Origin: JADJPF01 sp964492845
Lineage (GTDB): Bacteria > Acidobacteriota > Blastocatellia > Chloracidobacteriales > JADJPF01
DNA: 64,000 bases
Direction: 5' to 3'
Assembly (NCBI GenBank): GCA_964492845.1
Contig: CAZBMZ010000018.1
Span: forward strand, 60,520-124,519
Part shown: positions 19,842-29,396 of the stretch, one piece after another
Layout of the letters: every line of letters starts with the position of its first letter
Position numbering within the stretch: position 1 is the first letter of the stretch
Position numbers and translations under genes: made by a program
The notes under the pieces: generated by a model
The model's input: the letters and a program-made list of their open reading frames with translations, nothing else
What the model was told of the DNA's origin: nothing
Databases searched by the model: none

Positions 19842-20700
19842 GATCTTAAAGTTGCTTTGGGGAACTGTACTTCTACGCCCCTATGTTTTTACATTTTTTG
19901 CTGCTTATTTATTTCTAGCAATTACGGCTATAGGTTGGCGACGCACCGCGCTTTTTAGCGTAATTGCTTTTACCATCGCTTTTTTATGTGAATATAGCTC
20001 AATTCATAATGGCTTTCCCTTTGGGCTTTATTACTACATTGAGACTACTTATAGCCAAGAATTATGGATTGCTGGCGTTCCCTTTATGGATTCGCTTTCT
20101 TTTACTTTTCTTTCCTTTGTTGCTTATCAGATGGCTTTGCTACTCCGTTCACCTTTAATAGTGCGACGCGGTGATATTCAAATGGTTTTAACAAAAAAAA
20201 TCACCAATTCTTGGACAACAAGCCTTTTAGCAGGCTTGTTAATGATGTATTTAGATATTGTTATTGACCCAGTTGCACTTCAGGGTGAAAAATGGTTCTT
20301 AGGTAAAATTTATTATTATCCTGAAGGCGGAGAGTATTTTGGAGTAACAATTGCTAATTTCTTTGGCTGGTTTTTTGTTTGTGTAGCAATCTTAAGAATT
20401 TATTTATTCTTAGAAAAATGGTTAGGTGTTCAAGAAAAAACTCTTTACTACCCATTTAAGGGGCTTTGTCCTGCTGGTTTATATTTTGGTATTTTAGGCT
20501 TTAACCTAACTATGACATTTTTAATTAAAGAAATTACTATGGGTTGGGCTAGCGCGTTTATTTGCTTACTTTTAGCACTAGTTTTTGCTCAACATATTTC
20601 TGCTTGTTCAAGGTTTATTCCCAACCCATCACTTAAAGATCATAAAAAGGATTATCCTAATAGCTCTCTATTAGCTGTTTATCCTAATTTATTGAAATAG
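19834..20700 (+). CDS. Carotenoid biosynthesis (CruF-like) membrane protein
   Basis: A 288-residue polytopic protein with about seven membrane segments and the conserved acidic positions of the Caroten_synth/CruF family (EYSSIHNGFPFGLYYY, PFMDSLSF, DIVIDPVA). Known members hydrate carotenoid end groups (bisanhydrobacterioruberin or gamma-carotene hydratase). Here it overlaps the hopene cyclase gene by 8 bp, so it may act on a hopanoid or another polyprenoid. The 3' end overlaps the convergent DUF4401 gene by 17 bp. Confidence 0.75.
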   Translation: MLEILKLLWGTVLLRPYVFTFFAAYLFLAITAIGWRRTALFSVIAFTIAFLCEYSSIHNGFPFGLYYYIETTYSQELWIAGVPFMDSLSFTFLSFVAYQMALLLRSPLIVRRGDIQMVLTKKITNSWTTSLLAGLLMMYLDIVIDPVALQGEKWFLGKIYYYPEGGEYFGVTIANFFGWFFVCVAILRIYLFLEKWLGVQEKTLYYPFKGLCPAGLYFGILGFNLTMTFLIKEITMGWASAFICLLLALVFAQHISACSRFIPNPSLKDHKKDYPNSSLLAVYPNLLK

Positions 20701-22315
20701 AAGCTTTTTTAGGTTCATTAGTAGGTTTTAATACTTCAAATTTTTCACCTCTTAACCCAGCTAAAACGCTATTGCCTTTAGCATCAACTTTTAACTCTCC
20801 ATAACGAGCCGTTTCATAATATTTAGCATGCCCTTCTTGAAAAAAGAACGACTCTGCACCTAATCGCATTCTTGAAAAGTATCTATCTATGTTGACTCGG
20901 TAATACAATAAATGCTCACCAGGAGCTAAGTTTTCGCCTTTGTAAAAACGTAAAAATGTAGCTACATTATTTTCATCAATTTTAATAACTAAGTTACCTT
21001 CCCTAGGGACAGCAGTTAATTTTTCACGTGTAAACTGCCGAGATATTTCATAATCCAACACCATATAATCACCTTGAATTAAAGAGCGTGGGTCAACAGG
21101 AGCTAAACGAAGTAAAACGGTTTTTCCTGATGCTAAAACACTTTCTTTTTGTACTATCATTGAATTTACTACAAATAAAACTAGCACTAATGCTGATAAA
21201 GTTGCCCAAAGTGCAGGGCTACGAAAATTAATTGGTGTAGATGGAAAAATACTTAAAGTTCCTTTTTCTTCATCCTTAAATTTAGACAAGTACCAGCGCA
21301 TTAATAGAAATATTATTCCGCTAGCTATTAAAATATAAGATTTTATATCTAAAGTTAGGTCTAAATTATAGTAATAAATAGTGATAAAAACTGGAAAAAA
21401 AATGGTTGCTAAAGCTATTAAAATATAATCTCGCAAACTATAACCTAAAATCATTAGCCATAAAGCTGCTAGTAGTCCTGGAGTAGAAATAAAACCTAGA
21501 ATTAAAGTTGCTATAACCCCAAATAAAATAGGTGGTTGTTTTAATCGCTCTAAACTGCCTAAAGCCCATTGATAAAGCCAAAGTAGCGCGAAAGAAAATA
21601 TAACTTTAGCAATTAGCCAATCAAAGTTAAGCCATCCATTATAGCGAAACAAAAATCTTATAGGCTCACCAATTAAAATTAATAGTAATGTTGCGGGTAT
21701 TGCTACTGCAAAAGCATAAGCTAATGGGCGAAAATCAGATTTTATTTTTGCATTAGTAAAAAGTATTGCTACTGCAACAATTTCTGCAAGTATTAATATA
21801 TGAAACATCCAATAAAATTTTTCATCATATATCCAAAAAATTATAAAAGCTATTGCTGATAAAGGAGACAAAAAGCGATGTAAAACATCTTTATAAAGTG
21901 GATATAAAACTATAGATAAAACTATCATTGAAACTACTGCGGCTAAAGCATCATTAAAAATATCTGCTAGAGCATAACAAAACATTATATGACCCGCGAC
22001 GCTTAGAGCTAGAGCTAGTTGTACAGGAAATGTTTGACTAGCTTTTCTACGTAAAAAAACTGCTGCAATAATCCATACAGTACCCATTACTAAAGCAGAT
22101 TCAGCAGATTTTACTAACTCAGCTATAAATATAGCCAATAGGAAAAAAATTGAGGCAATCCAAGCTCCAAATACCATCATTAAACGGATATACCAGGCAG
22201 ATGCAGCTTTTTGCCATAAATTTGAATTATTTATTGCAGCTAGTTGATCATCACTAAGAAAACCTTGTAAATTTAATTCTTGAAGCAAATTTTTTAATGT
22301 AATTTTAATTTCCAT
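20684..22315 (-). CDS. DUF4401 / GDYXXLXY membrane protein
   Basis: About 543 residues. The N-terminal part has some twelve hydrophobic segments (DUF4401-like). After a last TM, an extracytoplasmic C-terminal domain carries LIQGDYMVLDYEIS, the motif that names the GDYXXLXY family. In other bacteria the two domains are often separate neighbouring genes, so this looks like a fusion. I chose the start at ATG 22315, which overlaps the end of the upstream DUF2157 gene by 11 bp; an upstream start would lie deep inside that gene. Function unknown. Confidence 0.8.
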   Translation of the reverse strand: MEIKITLKNLLQELNLQGFLSDDQLAAINNSNLWQKAASAWYIRLMMVFGAWIASIFFLLAIFIAELVKSAESALVMGTVWIIAAVFLRRKASQTFPVQLALALSVAGHIMFCYALADIFNDALAAVVSMIVLSIVLYPLYKDVLHRFLSPLSAIAFIIFWIYDEKFYWMFHILILAEIVAVAILFTNAKIKSDFRPLAYAFAVAIPATLLLILIGEPIRFLFRYNGWLNFDWLIAKVIFSFALLWLYQWALGSLERLKQPPILFGVIATLILGFISTPGLLAALWLMILGYSLRDYILIALATIFFPVFITIYYYNLDLTLDIKSYILIASGIIFLLMRWYLSKFKDEEKGTLSIFPSTPINFRSPALWATLSALVLVLFVVNSMIVQKESVLASGKTVLLRLAPVDPRSLIQGDYMVLDYEISRQFTREKLTAVPREGNLVIKIDENNVATFLRFYKGENLAPGEHLLYYRVNIDRYFSRMRLGAESFFFQEGHAKYYETARYGELKVDAKGNSVLAGLRGEKFEVLKPTNEPKKASISIN

Positions 22316-23315
22316 AAATGGCTTCTTTCTCCATTGTTTTACCAATGTTGCGTAAAACAAAAGTTGCTAAACTAACTACAGCTAAAACAATTAATCCAAA
22401 CCCTAGCACTACTATTGCATCATCACTTATCTCAAAAATTGCTTTGCCAATAAAAGTTAACACTACTGCGCATATACTTAATGCAACCATAGTAAGAGAA
22501 AAGAGATCTTTAGAATAATGGCGGGAATAATAGCTAGTTAAGACTAGTAAAATGACTAATAAAATAGGTGGAACGACTGTCCAATAAGTAGTTTCTTGAG
22601 GTATTTCTATAATAAGTGCAGCAGTAAAAGAAGTAAGAAAGAAAAGTGTTGCAGCTAGTACAAACCATCGTAGCCAAAGGGCTGAAATCCATTTTAGCTT
22701 TTTATAAGCTCCATATTCTCTAAGAGTTAAAGCAAATATATTTAAAAACCCTAAAATGCTAACTAACTGATGTTCTTTATCAGTCGCTGTTTGATTAAAA
22801 TATAAACTTACTGCTATATTAAGTAGTAATAAGTATATCAGCCATAATCCGCCAAATTTAGCAAATACAACCCAAGGAGTTATTAACAAAGCCCAGCCAA
22901 CAAAAAGTTGGTAAGCATCTGCTCCAGTTTGATAAATTTGTCCATAAACGGCTAATAAAACCCCTACAAAGATTGATGCAGCTAAAAGACAGACTTTTCC
23001 AACTAGATTGTCCAAGCCTTTTACTAAAGTGGCTATAATGGAAGCTATCATCAAGCTTTGAATTAAGCCTAATTTTAAGTAAGCAGGCATTATTGCCCAG
23101 TTAAAAGCAAAGAAAAAGATTATGCCTGCAAGAATTAGTGCAGCACTAAAGAGTAGAAGCATTCTATCTGCCCAGGTTTGCCACATTATTTTAGGTGGAT
23201 TAAGTAGCTTTATAGCTTCTTTTCGAGCTTGCTCGTCTAAATAACTAGCACTATAAAGATCCTGAATTAATGAAGCATCTGCTTTTTTATCTAAATTGCT
23301 AGGGTCATTACTCAT
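22305..23315 (-). CDS. DUF2157 polytopic membrane protein
   Basis: A 336-residue protein. A short cytoplasmic N terminus (residues 1-40) is followed by about ten transmembrane helices. LLLFSAALILAGIIFFFAFNW and AVYGQIYQTGADAYQLF are DUF2157 landmarks. It is conserved as a pair with DUF4401/GDYXXLXY proteins, as here, and probably forms a complex with it. ATG 23315 was chosen over an upstream in-frame ATG because only this one has a purine-rich stretch (AAGAAAG) at a useful distance. Confidence 0.8.
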   Translation of the reverse strand: MSNDPSNLDKKADASLIQDLYSASYLDEQARKEAIKLLNPPKIMWQTWADRMLLLFSAALILAGIIFFFAFNWAIMPAYLKLGLIQSLMIASIIATLVKGLDNLVGKVCLLAASIFVGVLLAVYGQIYQTGADAYQLFVGWALLITPWVVFAKFGGLWLIYLLLLNIAVSLYFNQTATDKEHQLVSILGFLNIFALTLREYGAYKKLKWISALWLRWFVLAATLFFLTSFTAALIIEIPQETTYWTVVPPILLVILLVLTSYYSRHYSKDLFSLTMVALSICAVVLTFIGKAIFEISDDAIVVLGFGLIVLAVVSLATFVLRNIGKTMEKEAIYGN

Positions 23316-23623
23316 AAAATTATCTTTCTTAAGATCAAAATAAATCAATTTATCCTAACTTATTGTTGCAAAACTTATAACATTTTTTCCTAGTAATACT
23401 TTGGGAAATTATTACAGTTTTTTTAGTGTCACAGATGAAAAATTGACTTGGTATTTTTGACTAAGATGTTTAATATTATAGATATTGTTGTTGTGCAAAG
23501 TTCCTCATAAATGCGAGAAAAAATCCACATCAAGCAGCATTTACACCTTCAAAATCAAGACTTATTGGCTCGGCATTAAATTTGCGTAAACTAAATAATA
23601 GCTCTAACCATAGGAGGTGAGTT

Positions 23624-23851
23624 ATGAGAATAGATGCAAGAAGGAAAATTGGGGACATAATACATGAAAACCCAACAGCTAACCAAATTCTAAAGAATTT
23701 AGGTATAGACTCTTTTCACAATAGCCATCGCTCGCTTTGGGATGTTTGTACAAATGCTGGGATTCCTGTTAGCAAAGCTGTTGAAGAGCTAAAACTAGCA
23801 GAAGAAACTGGGCGACAAATTAGAAAATTTACTAATAACAAAGCTATCTAA
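23624..23851 (+). CDS. ScdA_N/DUF542-like small protein
   Basis: A 75-residue protein resembling the N-terminal domain of iron-sulfur repair protein ScdA/YtfE (RKIGDIIHENPTANQILKNLGID...SLWDVC). The hallmark Cys-Cys pair after GID is replaced by FHNSH, so metal binding as in ScdA is doubtful. AGGAGGTGA lies 6 bp before the ATG, an unusually strong ribosome site. The tandem Usp gene follows by 70 bp, so both may belong to a stress response. Confidence 0.65.
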   Translation: MRIDARRKIGDIIHENPTANQILKNLGIDSFHNSHRSLWDVCTNAGIPVSKAVEELKLAEETGRQIRKFTNNKAI

Positions 23852-23921
23852 GTTTGCCAAGTTGAAAGGTTGTTAATTATAATCTGTCAGCCAATTATTT
23901 TAGGAAAAGTAGCAGGTAAAA

Positions 23922-24830
23922 ATGACAATAGAATCTCAGGATCAAATTCAAAAAGGTAAGCGTCGGGTTATTAATAACATCCTTTGTCCAACAAATCTTA
24001 GTCCAACCTCAGACGAGGCTTTGCGATATGGCGTAGCTTTTGCTCGTGCATATAATGCAAAGCTCTATCTTTGTTATGTAGCAGAAAATTCTAAGCTAAT
24101 GCCATTAGAAGAAGTTAACAAATTTTTTGTTGATTCTATTGCTCCTTATATAAGTGAAACAGATAGCCCCTGGCTTAATTGGGAAGGAATAATTTCAAAT
24201 GGAGAGCCAGAACAAGTAATTATTGAGACAGCAAAAGAAAAAAAAGTAGACTTAATTGTTATGCGTTCTCGTCGTCGTCCTTATGCTGCAATGCTTTTAG
24301 GCTCTACAACTGAGGCTATTTGTCATACAGCACCTTGCCCTGTTTTAGTTACTCATCAAGAAGAACGTGAATGGGTAGATGTATCTAGTCAAGAAATAGG
24401 CTTAAAAAAAGTATTAGTAGCTTATGATTTTTCTTCACACGCTGATCTAGCCTTAGATTATGGTCTTTCCTTAGCACAAGAATTTCAAGCACAACTGCAC
24501 TTAATGAATATTTTGCCCGATAAAACAGATAAATCTGAGTCCGAGCCTACAGATTATAGTAATGAGCTTGCTTATTTGCGCAATTTGATCCCTTCGGAAG
24601 TTGAGCTTTGGTCTAAATTAATACCTGTAATTGTTACTGGCCGACCTTACCAACAAATTCTTAGTTACGCTCAAGAAAATAATATTGATTTAATTGCTAT
24701 GGGCGCGCGTGGAAAAGAAGCTAATACTATTTGGTCATTATTTGGCTCAAACGTTGATAGAGTCCTACGTCAAGCAAGTTGTCCTGTACTAGTAGCACAT
24801 TTGCCAGAAACCGAAACACAAGAAAGTTAA
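23922..24830 (+). CDS. Tandem universal stress protein
   Basis: A 302-residue protein made of two UspA domains. Each starts with a beta strand (NILCPTNLSPTSDEALRYG; KVLVAYDFSSHADLALDYG) and ends with a nucleotide-loop-like segment (MRSRRR...LLGSTTEAI; MGARGK...LFGSNVDRVL) followed by CPVLV. The second domain keeps the GxxG-x9-G(S/N) ATP loop better than the first. Probably cytosolic; the stress signal is unknown. It converges with the chemoreceptor gene. Confidence 0.9.
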   Translation: MTIESQDQIQKGKRRVINNILCPTNLSPTSDEALRYGVAFARAYNAKLYLCYVAENSKLMPLEEVNKFFVDSIAPYISETDSPWLNWEGIISNGEPEQVIIETAKEKKVDLIVMRSRRRPYAAMLLGSTTEAICHTAPCPVLVTHQEEREWVDVSSQEIGLKKVLVAYDFSSHADLALDYGLSLAQEFQAQLHLMNILPDKTDKSESEPTDYSNELAYLRNLIPSEVELWSKLIPVIVTGRPYQQILSYAQENNIDLIAMGARGKEANTIWSLFGSNVDRVLRQASCPVLVAHLPETETQES

Positions 24831-24846
24831 TAGTTATTAATTATTC

Positions 24847-26793
24847 TTAAACTGCTACTAACTGAGGTTTTTCTTCTTTTACTAATTTGTGGCTTTCAAC
24901 TGCAAAACGACCAATAACATTTTGTAGTAGGTCGCTTTGTTTAGCTAATTGTTGGCTGCTAGTAGCTAAATTTTGTGAGCTAGAAGCATTTTGAACAATT
25001 AGTTCTCTTAACATTTCTACAGCTTTAGCAACTTGCTTTGCACCTACAGATTGCTCTTGTCCTGCTGCGTTAATTTCTTGCATTAATTCTCTTAGTTTTA
25101 TTGTTGCTTGGGCAATTTGTTCTGAAGCAGCATTTTGTTGCTCAGTAGCATTAACAATATTTTGAGAATACTGGCAAACTTCTGTTACTGTTTTTTCAAT
25201 TCTTTTTAGTGCTGTTGTTACTTCTTGGCCTTGTCCTAGCAGTTGAGAAGCAATTTCCGTGCTTTTATCCATATCTTCAGTTGCTTTAACAGCTTCTCGT
25301 TGAATACCTTTAATAATTTGGTCTATTTCTCTAGTGCTTTTTGCACTACGTTCAGCTAGTTTACGAACTTCTTCCGCAACTACAGCAAACCCCAGTCCAT
25401 GCTCACCTGCCCTTGCAGCCTCAATTGCAGCATTTAGAGAAAGTAAATTAGTTTGATCCGCTAAATAAGCAATTAAATCCGCAATTTTACCAATATCTTC
25501 AGTACGCTTTTCTAAAGCTTTAATTGTTTCTGCTGTTCGGTTTATACTAGCGTTTATTTTTGTAATTCCTTCGCTGCTGTTAGCCATTGCTCTTACACCT
25601 ACGGCTACTTCCTTACTAGATTTTTCTGCAATAGCAAACATTTTCTTTGCCATTTCTGCTACTTCTTCAATAGAAACAATCATTTGCTCAATACGGTGGC
25701 TAGTTTCAGTAACAAATTCTAATTGTGTTTGTGTACTATTAACTACATTTTCAATATTTACACTCATTTGGTGCATAGCGGCTGAGGTTTCTTCAATAGA
25801 CGACGATGCCATATCATTCATCCTAGAAGTTTGATCTGAAGCTGCTGCCATTTGGCTACTTGCGTGTGAAAGCTGATCAGAAGTTTTACGTAAATCACCT
25901 ATAGCGGCCTGTAAGGTTTCTATCATAGTGCTAAAAGCTGTTCCAAAACTATCAACTTGTGAAAGAGGCTTAACTTGAACAGTTAAATTACCACTAGCAA
26001 TTTTACTAGCTGCCACTCCCATTTCACGAATATATTCATAAAAACTATTTAATGACCTGCTTAATTCTCCTATTTCATCATTTCTTTCATTATAGCGGTA
26101 GTTATCTACTAAATCGCCTTTAGCAGCACGTTTTAAGAGTGATGCTAGACGAATAATTGGAACAGTAATTGTTCGATTAAGAAAAGCTGCCATCAATAAA
26201 CATACTAAAGTAAATATTAGAGAAGCTCCTACAACTACCCATTGACTTAGAGTTCGATTATTGATAGCGGCTTGAAGTAAATTTGTTTTTTGAGTGATAG
26301 ATAAGGCAATAATGTTTTCTACTAGGGTTTCTTGCTGTTTATATATTGGTAAATATTCTTGTTGGAAAATTTGTTTTGCTGTTTCAAGATCAGGTTTTTG
26401 AATTGTAGGTATTAGCTTTTCTTTAATTAAGTAAGCCGATTTAGTTTCTAAATCATTTAACTCTTTCAATGAATTAACAAATTCTGGTGTTAGAGCAATT
26501 TGTTTTAATTCTGCTAAATTAGTAAAAATTCTTTGTATAGAGTTGCTTTGTCTTTCTAATTCTGCGGTTGCAGTAGGGTTTAGCATTAAACTATGAATAG
26601 CATCATTAGTGCTTACTACTTGATACTTAATTTCTTTCATTCTTTGTTCAAGTGCAAAATTTACAGAAACTATTTTCTCTAAGTTTTGACTTACTCCTAC
26701 TAGTAAGTTTAGCAGAGTAAAAACAACTGTAACACCAAAGATCAAAACTACTATAAAAGCACCAAAAAGTTTTAGCCTAATGTCAAGTTTCAT
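24847..26793 (-). CDS. Methyl-accepting chemotaxis protein
   Basis: A 648-residue receptor. It has TM1 at about 10-32, a four-helix-bundle-like sensory domain at 33-185, TM2 at 187-208, a HAMP domain at 208-262, and a long cytoplasmic signalling hairpin. The tip sequence NLLSLNAAIEAARAGEHG is the chemoreceptor signature that binds CheA/CheW. No che or flagellar genes are in the window, so the output could be taxis, pili or another pathway. A phased dyad operator lies about 150-185 bp upstream. Confidence 0.93.
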   Translation of the reverse strand: MKLDIRLKLFGAFIVVLIFGVTVVFTLLNLLVGVSQNLEKIVSVNFALEQRMKEIKYQVVSTNDAIHSLMLNPTATAELERQSNSIQRIFTNLAELKQIALTPEFVNSLKELNDLETKSAYLIKEKLIPTIQKPDLETAKQIFQQEYLPIYKQQETLVENIIALSITQKTNLLQAAINNRTLSQWVVVGASLIFTLVCLLMAAFLNRTITVPIIRLASLLKRAAKGDLVDNYRYNERNDEIGELSRSLNSFYEYIREMGVAASKIASGNLTVQVKPLSQVDSFGTAFSTMIETLQAAIGDLRKTSDQLSHASSQMAAASDQTSRMNDMASSSIEETSAAMHQMSVNIENVVNSTQTQLEFVTETSHRIEQMIVSIEEVAEMAKKMFAIAEKSSKEVAVGVRAMANSSEGITKINASINRTAETIKALEKRTEDIGKIADLIAYLADQTNLLSLNAAIEAARAGEHGLGFAVVAEEVRKLAERSAKSTREIDQIIKGIQREAVKATEDMDKSTEIASQLLGQGQEVTTALKRIEKTVTEVCQYSQNIVNATEQQNAASEQIAQATIKLRELMQEINAAGQEQSVGAKQVAKAVEMLRELIVQNASSSQNLATSSQQLAKQSDLLQNVIGRFAVESHKLVKEEKPQLVAV

Positions 26794-26943
26794 AATTTTT
26801 ACCTAGAAAACGAAAGTTTTATTACTTCAAAAATTTTACAAAAGCTTATTTATGAAGAAATTAGTATGCCACTCATTAATTTATTTTTACTGTTGTAGGG
26901 CTTTAAGTTAAGCAAAAATAGACGATTAATTAAGGAAATGCAA

Positions 26944-26981
26944 GTGTTCATTTTTGAACACTAAAGTTCATAATCGAACAT
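26944..26981. promoter_or_regulatory. Two phased GTTC-N6-GAAC dyads (operator candidate)
   Basis: GTTC half-sites start at 26946 and 26966 and GAAC half-sites at 26956 and 26976, so four half-sites follow each other at exact 10-bp steps on one DNA face. The first dyad extends to GTGTTC/GAACAC. The location upstream of the chemoreceptor suggests a repressor or activator site. The regulator is unknown. Confidence 0.5.
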
Positions 26982-27043
26982 TAAATAAATTCTTGTGTGT
27001 TAATTTTGAAGCTTTAAGCATTTGATAGTCTTTAAATAAAATA

Positions 27044-27081
27044 ATACCTGTAACTTATCTACTATAAGCAGTTACAGGTAT
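27044..27081 (-). terminator. Rho-independent terminator of the VWA gene
   Basis: The arms ATACCTGTAAC (27044-27054) and GTTACAGGTAT (27071-27081) are perfect complements. On the minus strand the hairpin is followed by TATTTTATTT. Confidence 0.7.
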
Positions 27082-27103
27082 TTGTCTTGACTTGCAATTA
27101 TTT

Positions 27104-29281
27104 TTATAGCGGAACTTCTACTTCTCGAACTGATATGCTATATTCTATGCCGTCCAGGGTTAGAGTATTATTTTCTCTAGATGTAAATTCATCAAACCAT
27201 TTTTTGCCCAACATAATAGCAAATTTTGTTTTTTGCATATCATTTCTAAGTCTTAGCAATTCTATTTTTAGTTTTATTACATTTTCATCTAACCATTTTA
27301 ATTGCTCTTCTTCTGATAGATTAGCAGCGTTGGCTTGATAAAACTCTAAACCTTTTTTGATTAAAAGACCAGGTGCGTTAATAGGTTTGCCATCTTTAAG
27401 TTTGGTACGAATTTCATCAACTTTAGGCAGTGAGGAATGTTTAGCAATTTTAATTTCAAATTCTTTAGCAATATATTTATCAGTCGCTTCTTGTTTTTCT
27501 GTAGGTGGGGCATAACCATTTCGCCCAATACCGTTAGTTTCTAAAAAAGCTTCCTGTTCTGGGGTGTAAGGTGTTTTTTGTAACTTAGTTCCTTCTGGGT
27601 CAAGCTCATTTTTTAGGAAGTTTAATACTTTGATTTTAGCTTCTAACTCTAGTTCTTGGTAGGATTTGCGGCAAATTTCTGTTGCTGAAGTCCTGCCATT
27701 AGCAATAGCTCGGTTCATTACAGGAATTCTATCTAACTGAAGGGAATAGATTTTATTTGGGTCTGAATAGGTTTCTTGAGCATCAATTACTCCTTCAGCC
27801 TTTAATCTATTAAAAGAGTTTTCAGACATAGAAGCAGGTAAAACCAAAATATTAAGAAAACCATCTCGAACTAAAGAATAATTTCTATAAATCCAACTGC
27901 GGAATATTTGTTCAAATCCATGTTCTTGATAGCCTTCCTTTAACTCTACTGTTCCATTTATTTTAGCTCTGATAGACAAATTTAACTTTGTACTATTCCA
28001 AGTTAGACCATCTAGCGGACATTTGATATTTTCCTCTGCTACAAATTTTGGATAGCCTTCTTTTGTTTTGGTAGGAATTCCTATACGTTTATAGTTAAAA
28101 TCTTCGTGATAAGGATAAAAATAAGCTTCTTTGTCTTCCATTAGTAGTTCCAACATATCTAAGAGACAAAATGCGTCTGCTGCGGGTAAATATTTAGTGT
28201 CACGTCCTTGAGAAAATCTTTCTGCTGTGTTGCTAATAGCATTTTGAATGCTAGCTTCGACTTTTCCATATTCAGCATTAGTAAAAGCATTATTGACACC
28301 ACTAATAAAAGCTTTATCACCTAAACAAGCTAGGATATCTAGGGCAAGTTCTGTTTTAGTTCTTTGAGTTAAGATCATTGCCGCAGCATAAGCCGCTTTA
28401 ACAAAGCCTTCCGTCTCTATATCTTCCCCTCTAACATTACTATCTGTTAAAACTACTTCTGTAGATTTTAAGTAAGTATCTGAAAGTACATAAATTCTAT
28501 TATCAGAGTCTTTTTTGGGTGAGTAACGAATTTGTTGAGAGTCATTTGGTTGATAAATATTAACAGCATTTCCTGTTACACTAAAAATTACACCTAAAGA
28601 AGATGGACAAAGAAGATCTACCATTTGTTTAAGGTCTTTTTCTCTAGCATCAACTAAAAAGCTTTCCATTGAAACTCTAAATGATGGTAAATCCTTAGAA
28701 TGGCATAACATTCCGCCAAAACGTTCTGCCATATCACTCATTAATTCTTTATTATAATAATCACCATAACCTACTAATAAGACTGAAGATAAAGATGCTT
28801 CTATATTAGTAATAGCCTTTTGAATGTTGGCTACTTCCTTTTTATAGTTACTTACTACTGGGTAACCATCAGTAAAGAAACATAGTGCAAAATTAGGACT
28901 AATTGCTGCTAAATCATTAATAACATTTTCTGTATCAAGTAAAATCTCTGAAAAACAAGTGCAACCAAGTGTAGTTTTATTATTATTAATTGTATCTGTA
29001 ACTATTTGGTAATCTCTTTCTTCTGTTACTCGAAAACCTTTAAGAACAAATCGAAATTCCCCTTCACTACTAAACCAACCTAAAGTAATAGTGTCGCCTA
29101 CAGGAATAGTTTGAGCGCGAGCAATTAAGTCGTCTGCTAAGCCAGAAAGCAAATAATACATTGAGCCGCTTCGGTCATAGATCCAAATATGATTTAAGGT
29201 TTCTTTTTTAGCAGTTTTTTCTTGTTGTGGAACAATTTGTTCATATAAATAAAGATTATCTTTTAATTTTAAGTATCGCAT
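27104..29281 (-). CDS. VWA-domain protein
   Basis: A 725-residue cytoplasmic-looking protein without signal or TM segment. Residues 30-215 form a von Willebrand A domain with the MIDAS motif DRSGSM, a later Thr in TTLGCTCF and CFFTDGYP. The rest is unassigned and ends in a helical, charged region. VWA proteins of this type often bind metal-dependent partners such as AAA ATPases or phosphoproteins, but neither neighbour is one. ATG 29281 has GGAGGG 6 bp upstream. It seems to be a single-gene unit with its own terminator. Confidence 0.75.
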   Translation of the reverse strand: MRYLKLKDNLYLYEQIVPQQEKTAKKETLNHIWIYDRSGSMYYLLSGLADDLIARAQTIPVGDTITLGWFSSEGEFRFVLKGFRVTEERDYQIVTDTINNNKTTLGCTCFSEILLDTENVINDLAAISPNFALCFFTDGYPVVSNYKKEVANIQKAITNIEASLSSVLLVGYGDYYNKELMSDMAERFGGMLCHSKDLPSFRVSMESFLVDAREKDLKQMVDLLCPSSLGVIFSVTGNAVNIYQPNDSQQIRYSPKKDSDNRIYVLSDTYLKSTEVVLTDSNVRGEDIETEGFVKAAYAAAMILTQRTKTELALDILACLGDKAFISGVNNAFTNAEYGKVEASIQNAISNTAERFSQGRDTKYLPAADAFCLLDMLELLMEDKEAYFYPYHEDFNYKRIGIPTKTKEGYPKFVAEENIKCPLDGLTWNSTKLNLSIRAKINGTVELKEGYQEHGFEQIFRSWIYRNYSLVRDGFLNILVLPASMSENSFNRLKAEGVIDAQETYSDPNKIYSLQLDRIPVMNRAIANGRTSATEICRKSYQELELEAKIKVLNFLKNELDPEGTKLQKTPYTPEQEAFLETNGIGRNGYAPPTEKQEATDKYIAKEFEIKIAKHSSLPKVDEIRTKLKDGKPINAPGLLIKKGLEFYQANAANLSEEEQLKWLDENVIKLKIELLRLRNDMQKTKFAIMLGKKWFDEFTSRENNTLTLDGIEYSISVREVEVPL

Positions 29282-29396
29282 CAAAACCCTCCATAAAATA
29301 GAGATCTTCAGTCTATAGATTTAAGGTTAAACTAGGCGAGACTATCGAAATACAAGCGAAAAGTCAAGCCTAATTTAAGGTAAAATATAAAAATTT

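Larger units (their letters stand above)
26794..27103. other. Intergenic region upstream of the chemoreceptor gene
   Basis: This 310-bp gap separates two minus-strand genes. It contains the terminator of the VWA gene (27044-27081), the GTTC/GAAC dyads (26944-26981) and AT-rich DNA that must hold the chemoreceptor promoter. I see no credible open frame. Confidence 0.6.

Noticed and set aside
26944..26981. LexA box
   Set aside because: Known boxes are GAAC-N4-GTTC or GTTC-N7-GTTC; here the order is GTTC-N6-GAAC twice and the gene is a chemoreceptor.
27087..27338. Plus-strand frame across the end of the VWA gene
   Set aside because: It overlaps the terminator and the conserved 3' end of the VWA gene and has no start signal.
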